Positions 38,860 through 49,951 of a stretch of DNA of 64,000 nucleotides are shown in pieces. The position numbers were made by a program, and so were the translations under genes. The notes beneath the pieces were generated by a model. It did not search any database. It saw nothing but the letters and a program-made list of their open reading frames with translations, and was not told the DNA's origin. Source of the DNA: Bacteroidaceae bacterium. Lineage in GTDB: Bacteria; Bacteroidota; Bacteroidia; Bacteroidales; Bacteroidaceae. Where the stretch lies: contig JAIKYE010000090.1 of the NCBI GenBank assembly GCA_024683455.1, forward strand, positions 1 to 64,000, written 5' to 3'. Numbering within the stretch: the stretch's first letter is position 1; the number at the start of each line of letters is the position of its first letter.

Positions 38860-41800
38860 TCACTTATTACTTTCAACAGCCTTCTCTTTTTCCCTCAAAG
38901 AGCGTTCACGCTCCTTTAGGAACTGCTGGTCAGCCTCTTCTACCATAACAGGACGAATCTTTTCCTGTAGGTATTCAAAGATGATAAAGAAGAGGGGAAC
39001 TGTAAACAGAATGGCCAGTGTACCTACCGTCATACCGCCAATAACACCAATACCGATGGTGCGGTTACCATTGGCTCCTGCACCTGTAGCAAAGACCAGA
39101 GGAATCATACCAAAGATCATGGTCAATACGGTCATAAGGATAGGACGCAGACGAGCTTCAGCAGCAGCAAATCCAGCCTCCACAATACCCATTCCCTTAC
39201 GACGGCGCTCTAGCGCGAACTCGGTAATAAGAATAGCTGTCTTTGCCAGCAGACCAATAAGCATAATCACACCCGTCTGCAGGTAAATGTTGTTCTCTAT
39301 CTGACCCAAGAACAGAACTCGTCCAATAGGCATTGCCTGTCCGTTCATGGTTATGGTCCAGTTGAAGCCTGTATTCCATAGCCATGCAAATCCGTAGGTT
39401 CCCATCAGACCAGCAGGAACGGAGAGGATTACAGCGAAGGGAATCAGGAAGCTTTCGTACAGACAGCTCAGAATCAGGAAAATAAGTATCACACAGATGG
39501 CGTAGGTGAGGTATGTGTCGTAGCTGCCTATGGTCTGTGCCTCCTCGCGTGCCATACCGCCATACTCATAACTGTATCCCTCGGGGAAAACCTCCTTGTG
39601 AACCTGCTCAATTACCTTCATAACCTCAGTGTTGCTGACACCTGTGTTGGGAGCCACGTTTACAGAGATAGAACTGAAGAGGTTAAAACGGTTGTCAATT
39701 TCAGGACCAAGGATGGGGGTCAGCTTGACAAACTGTCCAAGTGGTGCCATGTGTCCCTGATTGCGAATGAACATATTATTTAGGTCGTTCTCTGTGGTTC
39801 TGGCTTGAGGGTTGCTCTGGAGCATTACACGATAGACTTTGCTGAACTGGTTCATGTTGCTGACGTATGAACCTCCGCAGTAACTGGCCAGCGCGCTAAG
39901 AACTGTTGTGGGTGAAAGGCCTGCACGTTTACACTGGGCTGCATCTACCTCCACTTGGAACTGCGGGAAGTTGCGCTCATACGTTGTGATGCATCGGCCG
40001 ACCTCAGGGTGCTCGCTCAGTTTGGCAATAAACTGCTTGGTGTAATCAAAGAATACTTCTTTGTCTGCCGTTCCGGTCTTGTCTTGGAGCTGTAACTCAA
40101 TAGAACCCATACCATAGCCGGGAATCATACCGGGCTCAAATACAAAGCACTGAGCTTCTGGAATTTCTTTGAGCAGACGGGCATTCAGCTTGGCGTTTGC
40201 CACCATAGTGCTGGTACTCATCATGTTGTCAAGCGGATGGTAGTTCATGAATGTTACAATGGACAAGGCTGTTATGACAGCAAAAGTAATGGCCTTCTTA
40301 GCAATCTTTTTCTTGGTAAACAAACTGCGGACGAACACTATCAATGTGATGATAAATGCAATCAGCATGAGTGTTGCGAAACCAAATCCAAGACCATATT
40401 GGCGATCTTCCCAAGGCTTCATCCTAATTACGGACATACCATAAGAAGTTCCCTGGCCGGACATAAATCCGTATCCAGCAACCTTTGTGTAATCTTTTAC
40501 CTCAGGAACCTCTTCAATAATGGTCTGAGCCTTGTTCATGATATCGTAAGTTGATGACACGTTGCTGCCAGGAACAGCACTTACGTTCATCATACAAACG
40601 CCTTGGTCTTCACTGGGTACCAAGCCGCCCGGAAGATGGCTGGCAAAGAACAGTACACCCACTACGGCTACAGCCAATGCACCAAAACATACATAATATC
40701 TTACCTTGCGTGAAACCATCCTGCGCAGCACATTGGCATATTTCTCCATCATGGCAGAGTAAGTGGCCTCATAAGCCAAGCGTGTGCGGTAGTTGATGGC
40801 ACCAAAGAAACCTTTACGTCTCTCCTCGTTGGCTGGGCGCATCATAATAGCACATAGGGCAGGGCAGAGCACCAAGGCGCTGACACAACTGAGGCCTACG
40901 GCTGTGGCCAGTGTCACACCAAACTGAGTGTAGAATATACCTGCTGTTCCACCTGTAAAACTAACGGGGATAAACACCGCCATGAAGACAAAGGTACAAG
41001 AGATAACGGCCATCGTTACATCGCTCATAGCATCCTTGGTGGCTTCGTATGGACTGGTGTAACCTGCATCGAACTTAGCTTGTACGGCTTCTACCACTAC
41101 AATGGCATCGTCCACCACCGTACCGATTGCAAGTACCAATGCAAAGAGCGTAAGCAGGTTTAATGTGAAACCGGCTAACGAAAGGCACGCAAAGGTTCCC
41201 ACCAAAGACACAATAATGGATATTGAGGGGATGATGGTGGCTCTGAAGTCTTGTAGGAAGAAGTAAACCACAAGCACAACCAAGAAGATGGCAATAATCA
41301 GCGTTTCTTCAACGTTGGCAATGGAGGCCATCAGGAAGTCGTTACTTGACATCATGGTCACAAACTTCATGCCTTTAGGCAAGTCTTTGCTAAGTTCATT
41401 AAGTTTGGCGCTAACACGGTCGTTAGTCTCTTTTGCATTAGCTCCTGCCAACTGGAAACAGAGGAAAGTTACACCAGGGTGTCCGTTTGCCTCACCATGG
41501 AAAGAATAACTTATGGCTCCCAACTCTACGTCGGCAATGTCTTTCAGTCTTAATAGCGTACCGTCAGCATTGGCACGTATTACTATATCCTCAAACTCAG
41601 AAACTTCCTTCAGACGTCCTTTGTATTTAAGTGTGTACTGATAGTAGTTGTCAACGCCTTCGCCGTGTGTGCCGTTTACAGGTTTCTCACCTAACTGACC
41701 TGCGGGAGACTCAAGGTTCTGCTCTGCTAGGGCAGATGTTATATCATCGGGTACTACACCATACTGAGCCATTAGCTCTGGTTTCATCCAGATACGCAGA

Positions 41801-42351
41801 GAGTATGTTCCGCCCAAAAGTGTTACATCACCTACACCCTCAACACGCTTAATCTGGGGAAGAACATTAATATCCAAGTAGTTGGAGATGAAATCCTCGT
41901 CGTACTTGCCGTCCTCGCTGTAGAGTGCATCAATCTGTAGGAATGATGTCTGTCTCTTGACGGTGGAAACACCAATACGTGTTACCTCCTGAGGCAGCAG
42001 ACCTTGTACACGGCTTACGCGGTTCTGTACGTTCACGGCTGCCATATCAGGATCGGTTCCCTGCTTAAAGACAACGTTGATGGTGGCAGAGCCTGCATTG
42101 GTAGCAGTACTGCTCATGTAAAGCATGTTCTCAACACCGTTGATACCCTCTTCCAAGGGTTGGATAACGGCTTTCATTACAGCATCTGCACTGGCACCGG
42201 TATAAGTGGCGCTTACAGATACAGTTGGAGGAGCAATATTGGGATACTGCTCCAATGGCAGGGTAGTATAGGATATAATACCCACCAGCAGAATCATAAT
42301 GGCTATTGATATGGCCATTACGGGTCTTTTGATAAATATATTGCCTTTCAT
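38860..42351 (-). CDS. RND efflux permease (HAE1/AcrB family) with apparent extra TM hairpin insertion
   Basis: FIKRPVMAISIAIMILLVGIISYTTLPLEQYPNIAPPTVSVSATYTGASA; GTVVDDAIVVVEAV; 1163 aa. Confidence 0.93.
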   Translation of the reverse strand: MKGNIFIKRPVMAISIAIMILLVGIISYTTLPLEQYPNIAPPTVSVSATYTGASADAVMKAVIQPLEEGINGVENMLYMSSTATNAGSATINVVFKQGTDPDMAAVNVQNRVSRVQGLLPQEVTRIGVSTVKRQTSFLQIDALYSEDGKYDEDFISNYLDINVLPQIKRVEGVGDVTLLGGTYSLRIWMKPELMAQYGVVPDDITSALAEQNLESPAGQLGEKPVNGTHGEGVDNYYQYTLKYKGRLKEVSEFEDIVIRANADGTLLRLKDIADVELGAISYSFHGEANGHPGVTFLCFQLAGANAKETNDRVSAKLNELSKDLPKGMKFVTMMSSNDFLMASIANVEETLIIAIFLVVLVVYFFLQDFRATIIPSISIIVSLVGTFACLSLAGFTLNLLTLFALVLAIGTVVDDAIVVVEAVQAKFDAGYTSPYEATKDAMSDVTMAVISCTFVFMAVFIPVSFTGGTAGIFYTQFGVTLATAVGLSCVSALVLCPALCAIMMRPANEERRKGFFGAINYRTRLAYEATYSAMMEKYANVLRRMVSRKVRYYVCFGALAVAVVGVLFFASHLPGGLVPSEDQGVCMMNVSAVPGSNVSSTYDIMNKAQTIIEEVPEVKDYTKVAGYGFMSGQGTSYGMSVIRMKPWEDRQYGLGFGFATLMLIAFIITLIVFVRSLFTKKKIAKKAITFAVITALSIVTFMNYHPLDNMMSTSTMVANAKLNARLLKEIPEAQCFVFEPGMIPGYGMGSIELQLQDKTGTADKEVFFDYTKQFIAKLSEHPEVGRCITTYERNFPQFQVEVDAAQCKRAGLSPTTVLSALASYCGGSYVSNMNQFSKVYRVMLQSNPQARTTENDLNNMFIRNQGHMAPLGQFVKLTPILGPEIDNRFNLFSSISVNVAPNTGVSNTEVMKVIEQVHKEVFPEGYSYEYGGMAREEAQTIGSYDTYLTYAICVILIFLILSCLYESFLIPFAVILSVPAGLMGTYGFAWLWNTGFNWTITMNGQAMPIGRVLFLGQIENNIYLQTGVIMLIGLLAKTAILITEFALERRRKGMGIVEAGFAAAEARLRPILMTVLTMIFGMIPLVFATGAGANGNRTIGIGVIGGMTVGTLAILFTVPLFFIIFEYLQEKIRPVMVEEADQQFLKERERSLREKEKAVESNK

Positions 42352-42409
42352 TGACTATTAAATGTCTCTAATCCCTAATCTCAAATTTTCTAATCTCTAA
42401 ACCAAGAAT

Positions 42410-43525
42410 TTACTTGTTAGGCTTGATGTTCTGTCCGTCCTTAAGCATACCTGCTCCGGCTGCTACAATCACATCGCCAACCTTCAGACCATCTTTTACA
42501 ACATATTCCTTACCATTGTTAAGAGGCTCTGTGGTAATAAGCTGCTCATGCGCAATGTTATCCTTGTCCACCAAGTAAACTTTATACTTGTTTTGTATCT
42601 GTACGGTAGCTGTTGCAGGGATGACAATCTTATCTTTGAAAACCGTGGGAATCATAACGTATCCTGTGCTTCCGCTATGGAGTAACTTTTCAGGGTTGTT
42701 AAAGGCTGCGCGTACCTGGACGGTACCTGTAGTGCGGTCAACAACACCGCTTATGCTTTCTACCTTACCAGTATATTTGTATTCGCTTCCGTCAACCAGG
42801 AACAACTTAATCTCAGGCATAGCGCTGATGGCTGCTTCTGCACTTCCGCTCTCGCGTGTCATGCTAAGCAGTTGAGCCTCGTTGATAGAGAAATAGACAT
42901 ACATCTGATTGTTGTCGCTTACGGTTGTCAGAGGCTGTCCCATACTGGGACCTACTAAAGCGCCCTGACGGAAGGGTAGTGTACCTACGATGCCGTTAGC
43001 TGGACTTTTTACTACAGTGTAGCTGAGGTTGTTTCTTGCATTGACAACTTGAGCTTGACATTGTGCTATCTGAGCCTTGGCTGTAAGCAGAGCATTATTA
43101 GCCTTCTGGAGGTCGAAATCGCTAACTACATTCTGGTCGAAAAGTTTCTTCTTGCTGTCATATTCCAATTGGGATGTTGCCAACTGGGCTTTTGCAGATT
43201 CCAAAGATGCCAGAGCTGTATTCAGCGCTGCCTGATAGGGAACCTGATCGATGATGAACAAAGTCTGTCCGGTCTTTACTACTTGCCCCTCTGTTACGCA
43301 GAGCTTGGTCAGTGTTCCGCTTACCTGAGGCAGAATATCAATATCCTGACGTCCGCGTATGGTAGCACTGTATTTGGTGGTCATGGTTACATCTTTAGTG
43401 GCAACTTTCATTGTCTCGAAGTTTGCTGATGGCATCTGCTGCTGCGATTTGTTACTGCACGATGAAAATAAGCTAGCAACTACTGTGCCAAGAACAACGG
43501 GCATGTACTTCAAATTCATTTTCAT
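42410..43525 (-). CDS. RND efflux periplasmic adaptor (membrane fusion) lipoprotein
   Basis: Lipobox LFSSCS; TKYSATIRGRQDIDILPQVSGTLTKLCVTEGQVVKTGQTLFIID. Confidence 0.93.
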   Translation of the reverse strand: MKMNLKYMPVVLGTVVASLFSSCSNKSQQQMPSANFETMKVATKDVTMTTKYSATIRGRQDIDILPQVSGTLTKLCVTEGQVVKTGQTLFIIDQVPYQAALNTALASLESAKAQLATSQLEYDSKKKLFDQNVVSDFDLQKANNALLTAKAQIAQCQAQVVNARNNLSYTVVKSPANGIVGTLPFRQGALVGPSMGQPLTTVSDNNQMYVYFSINEAQLLSMTRESGSAEAAISAMPEIKLFLVDGSEYKYTGKVESISGVVDRTTGTVQVRAAFNNPEKLLHSGSTGYVMIPTVFKDKIVIPATATVQIQNKYKVYLVDKDNIAHEQLITTEPLNNGKEYVVKDGLKVGDVIVAAGAGMLKDGQNIKPNK

Positions 43526-43669
43526 ACTTATCTTTTTTTGTTTTTTCTGTCAGTTATACTATAAAGCGGGTGCAAAGGTACGATATTTTATCCATATTTT
43601 AGGATTCTGTTTCTTCAAAAGAAGAAAGAATTGTAATTATTTAACAATAATTGTCAGCTAATTATACAA

Positions 43670-43704
43670 AAACGGGCGCATATGATCAGATTATGCGCCC
43701 GTTT
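43670..43704 (-). terminator. intrinsic terminator downstream of rho
   Basis: Minus strand ACGGGCGCATAATCTGATCATATGCGCCCGTTTTTG (hairpin + T tract); lies between the RND adaptor start and the rho stop. Confidence 0.85.
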
Positions 43705-43726
43705 CGTGAAATATTGTAAAGTGAAT

Positions 43727-45604
43727 TTATGAATTCATACTTACTAGAAATTCTTCATTTGTCTTTGTGTGCTCTAATCTCGATTTAACCTCATTCATGG
43801 CTTCAATAGAGTTCATGTCGCTGAGGAACTTGCGCAGAATCCACATACGGTCAAGGGTCATCTTGTCTTGTAGCAGATCATCTCTACGTGTGCTGCTGGC
43901 AACAATATTGACAGCAGGGAAGATGCGCTTGTTGCTAAGCATGCGGTCAAGCTGCAATTCCATATTACCTGTTCCCTTGAATTCCTCAAAGATAACCTCG
44001 TCCATCTTGCTACCGGTATCCGTAAGGGCTGTTGCAATGATAGTAAGGCTACCTCCGTGCTCAATGTTACGGGCTGCTCCAAAGAAACGCTTGGGCTTAT
44101 GCAGGGCATTGGCATCTACACCACCACTCAGAACCTTTCCACTGGCAGGTGATACGGTATTGTAGGCTCTGGCCAGACGGGTAATAGAATCAAGGAAGAT
44201 AACTACATCGTGTCCGCACTCTACCATTCTCTTGGCCTTCTCCAAGACAATACCTGCTATCTTTACATGGCGTTCTGCTGGCTCGTCGAAGGTACTTGCA
44301 ATAACCTCGGCCTTAACGGTGCGTGCCATATCTGTTACCTCCTCGGGACGTTCGTCAATGAGTAACATTATCAAGTAGGCTTCTGGGTGATTGGCTGCAA
44401 TAGCATTGGCAATATCCTTCATCAGGATGGTTTTACCAGTCTTGGGCTGTGCTACAATCAAAGCGCGTTGTCCTTTACCGATGGGAGCAAATAAATCAAC
44501 TACACGTGCTGACATCGTATCGTTCACACCATTGCAAAGTTGGAATTTCTCATCCGGAAAAAGAGGCGTGAGGTTTTCAAATGGACTACGGTCTCTTACT
44601 TCTTCTGGGTTGCATCCGTTGATGGTGTTGACTTTTATCAGGGGGAAGTATTTCTCGTTCTCACGGGGAGGTCTTACAGGACCTTCTACTACGTCACCCG
44701 TCTTTAATCCGTACTGGCGTATAATCTGTGAACTAACATAGATGTCATCGGGGCTGCTTAGGTAGTTGTAATCACTGCTGCGCAAGAATCCAAAGCCCTC
44801 GTTCATTACTTCCAGTACACCTTCTCCGCGCAGGTTTTCGCCAAAGTCATATTTCTCTTCTTCTTTCTGGCGATTGCTTTTGTCCAATTCGGGTAGGTCG
44901 TCAATAATGCGTGTGCCCATTTCAGAACGATTGGGAGAAATGTTGCTTGTGGTGGCAACCATCTCTACCTGCTCTTCTAATTTGGGGATATCTTGTAAGA
45001 TTATGAAGTCTTCGCCTGTGCTAAAGAACTTCTTAATCTTGTCTTCTGTAAGTTCTTGGTTTTTAGTGTTGTTTTCGCTGTTTGTGGTTTCCTCTTTTAT
45101 GGGTTCTGCTGCTGATTCTTGAATAGGTTCGGAGAAGTCTAATTCTTCTTGTACTTTTTCCAGTTGTGCCTTGGCTTCAGCTTTTGCTTCGCCAATTCTC
45201 TTCCTTTTCTTCTTGGCTGGTGCTTCTTCCGAAGTAGGTGCAATTTCTTCTTTTTCTATAGTAGGTGTTTGTGGCGTGGCTACAATCTCTTCAGCCTTCT
45301 CCGTTTCCTTCTTGGTTGTCTTTTTCTTTGTAGCTTTCTTTTCTGTACTAGCTGCCTCGGCCTTTTCCTCCTTTTTGGCAGCCTTTTCTGTTCCTGTCTT
45401 TTTGGTTGCAGTCTTTTCTGTTTTTTCAGCTTTCTTGGTGGTACGCTTTTTCTTCTCCGTACTCTCAATCGGTTGTACAGACTCTGCATCTATGATGTTG
45501 TAAATTAGTTCTGTTTGGTCGTTGATAACCTTTACGCCCAATGATTTGGCAAGTGCAGCCAATTCGTCAGAACTCATACTTTCTAGTTCGTTCTTTTTGT
45601 GCAT
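43727..45604 (-). CDS. rho: transcription termination factor Rho with long low-complexity N-terminal insertion
   Basis: [62 protein letters not shown]; Lys/Glu/Ala/Thr-rich region near residues 45-200. Confidence 0.95.
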   Translation of the reverse strand: MHKKNELESMSSDELAALAKSLGVKVINDQTELIYNIIDAESVQPIESTEKKKRTTKKAEKTEKTATKKTGTEKAAKKEEKAEAASTEKKATKKKTTKKETEKAEEIVATPQTPTIEKEEIAPTSEEAPAKKKRKRIGEAKAEAKAQLEKVQEELDFSEPIQESAAEPIKEETTNSENNTKNQELTEDKIKKFFSTGEDFIILQDIPKLEEQVEMVATTSNISPNRSEMGTRIIDDLPELDKSNRQKEEEKYDFGENLRGEGVLEVMNEGFGFLRSSDYNYLSSPDDIYVSSQIIRQYGLKTGDVVEGPVRPPRENEKYFPLIKVNTINGCNPEEVRDRSPFENLTPLFPDEKFQLCNGVNDTMSARVVDLFAPIGKGQRALIVAQPKTGKTILMKDIANAIAANHPEAYLIMLLIDERPEEVTDMARTVKAEVIASTFDEPAERHVKIAGIVLEKAKRMVECGHDVVIFLDSITRLARAYNTVSPASGKVLSGGVDANALHKPKRFFGAARNIEHGGSLTIIATALTDTGSKMDEVIFEEFKGTGNMELQLDRMLSNKRIFPAVNIVASSTRRDDLLQDKMTLDRMWILRKFLSDMNSIEAMNEVKSRLEHTKTNEEFLVSMNS

Positions 45605-45784
45605 AGTTTTTATGCTTGATTATAATAAAATAATAAGGTGTTGGATATTTAAGATACGTGCTCAGAAAGAGCTATGTTTCAAAAACACTGCAAAGTTATG
45701 GTAAATCCTGTTATCTTCCAAATATTCTGTATGAAATTATTTCAATAATCCGCCGTTTTTACATACTTTTGCAGAAAATTTCAC

Positions 45785-47683
45785 ATGGTTTCATATTTAC
45801 AGGTTCAGAATCTTACGCGCAGGGTTGGAGACCGTACGTTATTTCATGATTTGTCTTTCAGCATTGCAGAGAGGCAGAAAGTTGGGCTTATAGCACAGAA
45901 TGGAACGGGCAAAAGTACCTTGCTTAATATACTGACAGGAAGGGATACTGCAGACGAGGGTGATGTAATATATCATAATGGACTTAGAATGGGGTATCTT
46001 GAGCAGGCACCTCATTATCCTATGGATATGACGGTGCTCGAAGCATGCTTCTGGCACGGAAATGAAACGACTAACCTTATTCGTGAGTATGAGCAGTGTA
46101 TGGCAACACCAGGAAATCCTGGACTTCAGGAAATCTTAGACCGTATGGACCACCAGAAAGCTTGGGATTACGAGAACCGCAGTAAGACGATTCTCTCTAA
46201 GCTTTCTATTACAGAGTTTCATAAACCCCTTTGTCAGCTTTCCGGAGGCCAGCTTAAGCGTGTGGCGCTAGCTAATGTGCTTATTATGGAGCCTGATTTT
46301 CTTATTCTTGATGAGCCTACCAACCACCTTGACGTTCAGATGATTGAATGGCTGGAGGGCTATCTGAAAAGAAGCAACATCACACTTCTCATGGTGACAC
46401 ACGATAGGTATTTCCTTGATAACATCTGTTCTGTGATATTGGAACTTGATGATGAAACTATATACACCTATCGGGGCAATTACAGTTATTATCTTGAAAA
46501 ACGTCAGGAGCGCATAGATGTGGCTCGGTCGGAAGTAACACGTGCCAATAATCTATATCGGACGGAACTGGACTGGATGCGGCGCCAGCCTCAGGCCCGT
46601 GGTCATAAAGCTCGTTATCGTGAGGAGGCTTTCTACGAGTTGGAAAAGGTTGCAAAGCGTCGCATTGAAGAGCAGCAAGTTCGTTTGGAGATGAAGAGTG
46701 CTTATATAGGCAGCAAGATATTTGAGGCTGAGTATGTAAGTAAAAAGTTCCCATTGAAAGATGCAGAATCGTCTGCAACGGAAAAGATCATCCTCAAGGA
46801 TTTCTATTACAACTTCTCCCGTTACGAGAAAATGGGTATTGTTGGTGGTAACGGAACAGGGAAGACGACTTTCATTAAAATGTTGTTGGGTGAGGTAAAG
46901 CCTGATTCTGGTCGGTTTGTTGTTGGCGAAACGGTAAAGTTTGGCTATTACAGTCAGGATGGTATGAAGTTTGATGACCAAATGAAGGTTATTGATGCCG
47001 TACGCAGGATTGCGGACTATGTAGACCTGGGCGGCGGGCGTCATCTTTCTGCCATGCAGTTCCTGCAGCATTTTATGTTTACACCTCTTCAACAGCAGAA
47101 CTATATTTACAAGCTTTCTGGCGGGGAGAAACGGAGACTTCATCTCTGTACAGTACTCATGCAGAATCCGAATTTCTTGGTGTTGGATGAGCCAACCAAT
47201 GACTTGGATATCGTTACCTTGCAGATTCTGGAGCAGTATTTGCAGGATTTCCATGGTTGTGTTATTGTAGTCAGTCACGACCGCTATTTTATGGACAAGG
47301 TCGTTGACCATCTTCTCGTCTTTAACGGAAATGGTGATATAAAGGACTTCCCCGGCAATTACAGCCAGTACCGTGAGTGGGAAAAGTTGGAGGAGCGTAA
47401 GCCTGGACCTGCAACCAAAATATCATCAGATTCAGACTCGCAGAAGGCGAAACCTCGTACGGAACAGAAACGTAAACTTTCCTTTAAGGAAAAACAGGAA
47501 TATACCCAGTTGGAGCAAGATATAGAACGTTTGGAGGCGGAAAAGAGTCAAATAGAGAAAGCTCTCAGTAGTGGTGCCATTAGTGTGGATCAGATAACGG
47601 AGATGAGCAAGCGCCTTCCTCGTCTCACAGAGGAACTCGATGAGAAATCCATGCGTTGGCTAGAACTTAGTGAATGGGTTTAA
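45785..47683 (+). CDS. ABC-F family ATPase (Uup-like) with C-terminal coiled coil
   Basis: Two ABC cassettes (GLIAQNGTGKSTLLNIL; GIVGGNGTGKTTFIKML), LDEPTNHLDVQMIEWLE; C-terminal KLSFKEKQEYTQLEQDIERLEAEK. Confidence 0.92.
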   Translation: MVSYLQVQNLTRRVGDRTLFHDLSFSIAERQKVGLIAQNGTGKSTLLNILTGRDTADEGDVIYHNGLRMGYLEQAPHYPMDMTVLEACFWHGNETTNLIREYEQCMATPGNPGLQEILDRMDHQKAWDYENRSKTILSKLSITEFHKPLCQLSGGQLKRVALANVLIMEPDFLILDEPTNHLDVQMIEWLEGYLKRSNITLLMVTHDRYFLDNICSVILELDDETIYTYRGNYSYYLEKRQERIDVARSEVTRANNLYRTELDWMRRQPQARGHKARYREEAFYELEKVAKRRIEEQQVRLEMKSAYIGSKIFEAEYVSKKFPLKDAESSATEKIILKDFYYNFSRYEKMGIVGGNGTGKTTFIKMLLGEVKPDSGRFVVGETVKFGYYSQDGMKFDDQMKVIDAVRRIADYVDLGGGRHLSAMQFLQHFMFTPLQQQNYIYKLSGGEKRRLHLCTVLMQNPNFLVLDEPTNDLDIVTLQILEQYLQDFHGCVIVVSHDRYFMDKVVDHLLVFNGNGDIKDFPGNYSQYREWEKLEERKPGPATKISSDSDSQKAKPRTEQKRKLSFKEKQEYTQLEQDIERLEAEKSQIEKALSSGAISVDQITEMSKRLPRLTEELDEKSMRWLELSEWV

Positions 47684-47689
47684 TGGAGA

Positions 47690-48565
47690 CTACTCCATAA
47701 TCTTGCAGAAGAATCCCAGCTTGTATAATTTAAAGAGAAGCAATGAGGGGTTGCTGCCTAACAGGTTTTGTTTTAGTTTATGATTGCTAACTTTAAAGAG
47801 CCAGATTGCAAAACCTTGTAGATGACACTTTTTGATAAATAGTGCAATGGCTGATATGGTAATTCTTTTTTGAACTTTCTCATCCAGTCGCGAGAGGGTA
47901 AACAGCGAGGTCTTTATCTTGCGTAGATAGGCGGGGGTAGGCTCTAATCCTGTATGGATGAGTTTGTTGTCTATATGTAATACAGGAATCTTGCGGTCTT
48001 TCAATGCCAAACCGAATAATGTGTCTTCGTGTCCGTAATCACAAATCTCATTGTAGAAACGTATTTGTAGGAAGAGTTCTCGACGTATCATGAAATTGAA
48101 TGTAGAGAACTGAGCATAAGGTTTCCTTCTTCTTAGTTTGAGTGTACGTTTCTTTTCAGCATGCACCTCATATTTATAACGTAGTGCTTTGTCTTCGGAT
48201 GGGCAACTTTCATAATTACCGGTTCCACCACATATAACCTGTTTCCCGTCGGTTTCCTTAAGGTATGATGCAATGAAATCTTTACTACGAACCTTTGCGT
48301 CGCTATCAATGAAAAGAATCCATTCACCTTGTGCCATTTCGGCCAAGAGATTGCGTATCTTGGCACGCCCTAAGTTCATCTTAGCTTGCCAATACCGACA
48401 CTGGGGTAGCATTCCTATGGTAGCATTCTGTTCGCGAATGGTGGCTGCGGTACTACCGTCATCTGCTACTATAATCTCTGCGTCCTGAGGAAGTTGTTCC
48501 AAGAGATCGTGCACCAATTGTGTGCAGTCTTGGTTAAAGGTTGGTATTAAAATTGAAAGTTTCAT
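47690..48565 (-). CDS. GT2 family glycosyltransferase
   Basis: LSILIPTFNQDCTQLVHDL, IIVADDGSTAATI, WILFIDSDAKV. Confidence 0.9.
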   Translation of the reverse strand: MKLSILIPTFNQDCTQLVHDLLEQLPQDAEIIVADDGSTAATIREQNATIGMLPQCRYWQAKMNLGRAKIRNLLAEMAQGEWILFIDSDAKVRSKDFIASYLKETDGKQVICGGTGNYESCPSEDKALRYKYEVHAEKKRTLKLRRRKPYAQFSTFNFMIRRELFLQIRFYNEICDYGHEDTLFGLALKDRKIPVLHIDNKLIHTGLEPTPAYLRKIKTSLFTLSRLDEKVQKRITISAIALFIKKCHLQGFAIWLFKVSNHKLKQNLLGSNPSLLLFKLYKLGFFCKIME

Positions 48566-48636
48566 GTGGCAAAGATAGTAAAGTTTTTTGAATATGTTTC
48601 TTTTTCTCAGTAAAATGTTGTACTTTTGTCCTCGTT

Positions 48637-49911
48637 ATGCCACCATTAGCAGAAAGAATGCGTCCGCTTACGCTCGACGATTATGTAGGGCAGCAACATC
48701 TGGTAGGTCCGGGTGCTGTGCTTCGTCGTATGATAGAAGGTGGACGCTTGAGCAGTTTTATTCTGTGGGGGCCTCCTGGAGTTGGTAAGACAACTTTGGC
48801 TACTATTATAGCTCATCAGTTACAGGCACCTTTCTATACACTCAGTGCTGTAACGAGTGGTGTGAAGGATGTACGTGATGTTATAGAAAAGGCCAAGGGA
48901 AACCGATTCTTTAATACAGCAACTCCCATTTTGTTTATTGACGAAATCCACAGATTCAGTAAGTCGCAACAAGACTCGTTGTTAGGAGCCGTGGAGCAAG
49001 GTATTGTAACGCTGATAGGTGCAACAACGGAGAATCCTTCGTTCGAGGTAATTCGACCTCTTTTGAGTCGTTGTCAAGTTTATACCCTGAAACCTTTGGA
49101 ACAGAAGGACCTGATGACGCTGGTTAAGAGGGTTACTGAAAAGGATGTCATTCTAAAACAAAAACCTTTTGATTTGCGGGAAACATCTGCCCTGATGCGA
49201 TTTAGTGGAGGAGATGCCCGTAAATTGTTGAATATTATTGAGTTGCTTTACGAGGGGGCAGAGAAAGAAGATAAGGTCTTGGTTACCGATCAAATTGTTG
49301 CCGAGCGTTTACAGCAGAATCCTATGGCTTATGATAAGGACGGAGAGATGCATTATGATATCATATCTGCCTTTATTAAGAGCATTAGAGGTAGTGATCC
49401 TGATGCAGCAATATATTGGTTGGCAAGAATGATTGAGGGTGGTGAAGACCCAGCTTTCATAGCGCGCAGATTAGTGATAAGTGCCAGTGAGGATATTGGA
49501 CTTGCTAATCCTAACGCTTTGCTTCTTGCTAATGCCGCTTTTGATGCAGTGATGAAGATAGGATGGCCGGAGGGACGTATCCCGTTGGCTGAGGCAACCA
49601 TATATCTGGCCACCAGCCCCAAGAGTAATTCTGCCTACATGGCTATCAATGATGCTTTGCAAAAAGTAGAGCAGACGGGTAATCAGCCCGTTCCCTTGCA
49701 TTTACGTAATGCTCCAACGAAATTGATGCAGCAATTGGGCTATAGTGATGGCTATAAGTATGCTCATGATTATGAGGGACATTTTGTTAAGCAGCAGTTC
49801 TTGCCAGATGATTTGCGGGATATGCGCTTATGGCATGCTCAGCAGAATCCATCAGAAGAGAAGTTGTTGCAACGTATGATTCAATGTTGGGGGGAGAGGT
49901 ATAAAGGTTAG
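48637..49911 (+). CDS. rarA: replication-associated recombination protein A (MgsA/RarA AAA+ ATPase)
   Basis: [59 protein letters not shown]. Confidence 0.95.
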   Translation: MPPLAERMRPLTLDDYVGQQHLVGPGAVLRRMIEGGRLSSFILWGPPGVGKTTLATIIAHQLQAPFYTLSAVTSGVKDVRDVIEKAKGNRFFNTATPILFIDEIHRFSKSQQDSLLGAVEQGIVTLIGATTENPSFEVIRPLLSRCQVYTLKPLEQKDLMTLVKRVTEKDVILKQKPFDLRETSALMRFSGGDARKLLNIIELLYEGAEKEDKVLVTDQIVAERLQQNPMAYDKDGEMHYDIISAFIKSIRGSDPDAAIYWLARMIEGGEDPAFIARRLVISASEDIGLANPNALLLANAAFDAVMKIGWPEGRIPLAEATIYLATSPKSNSAYMAINDALQKVEQTGNQPVPLHLRNAPTKLMQQLGYSDGYKYAHDYEGHFVKQQFLPDDLRDMRLWHAQQNPSEEKLLQRMIQCWGERYKG

Positions 49912-49951
49912 ACTTGAGAGATTTGGGATTAGAGATATAATATATATAAAT

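Noticed and set aside
43858-45508. Antisense ORFs overlapping rho (e.g. 45149..45508 +, 45280..45489 -)
   Set aside because: Compositionally biased shadow ORFs of the low-complexity Rho coding sequence; no independent promoter or motifs
46553-47311. 252-aa minus-strand ORF opposite the Uup-like ABC-F gene
   Set aside because: Lies entirely within a well-supported CDS on the other strand, no recognisable domain
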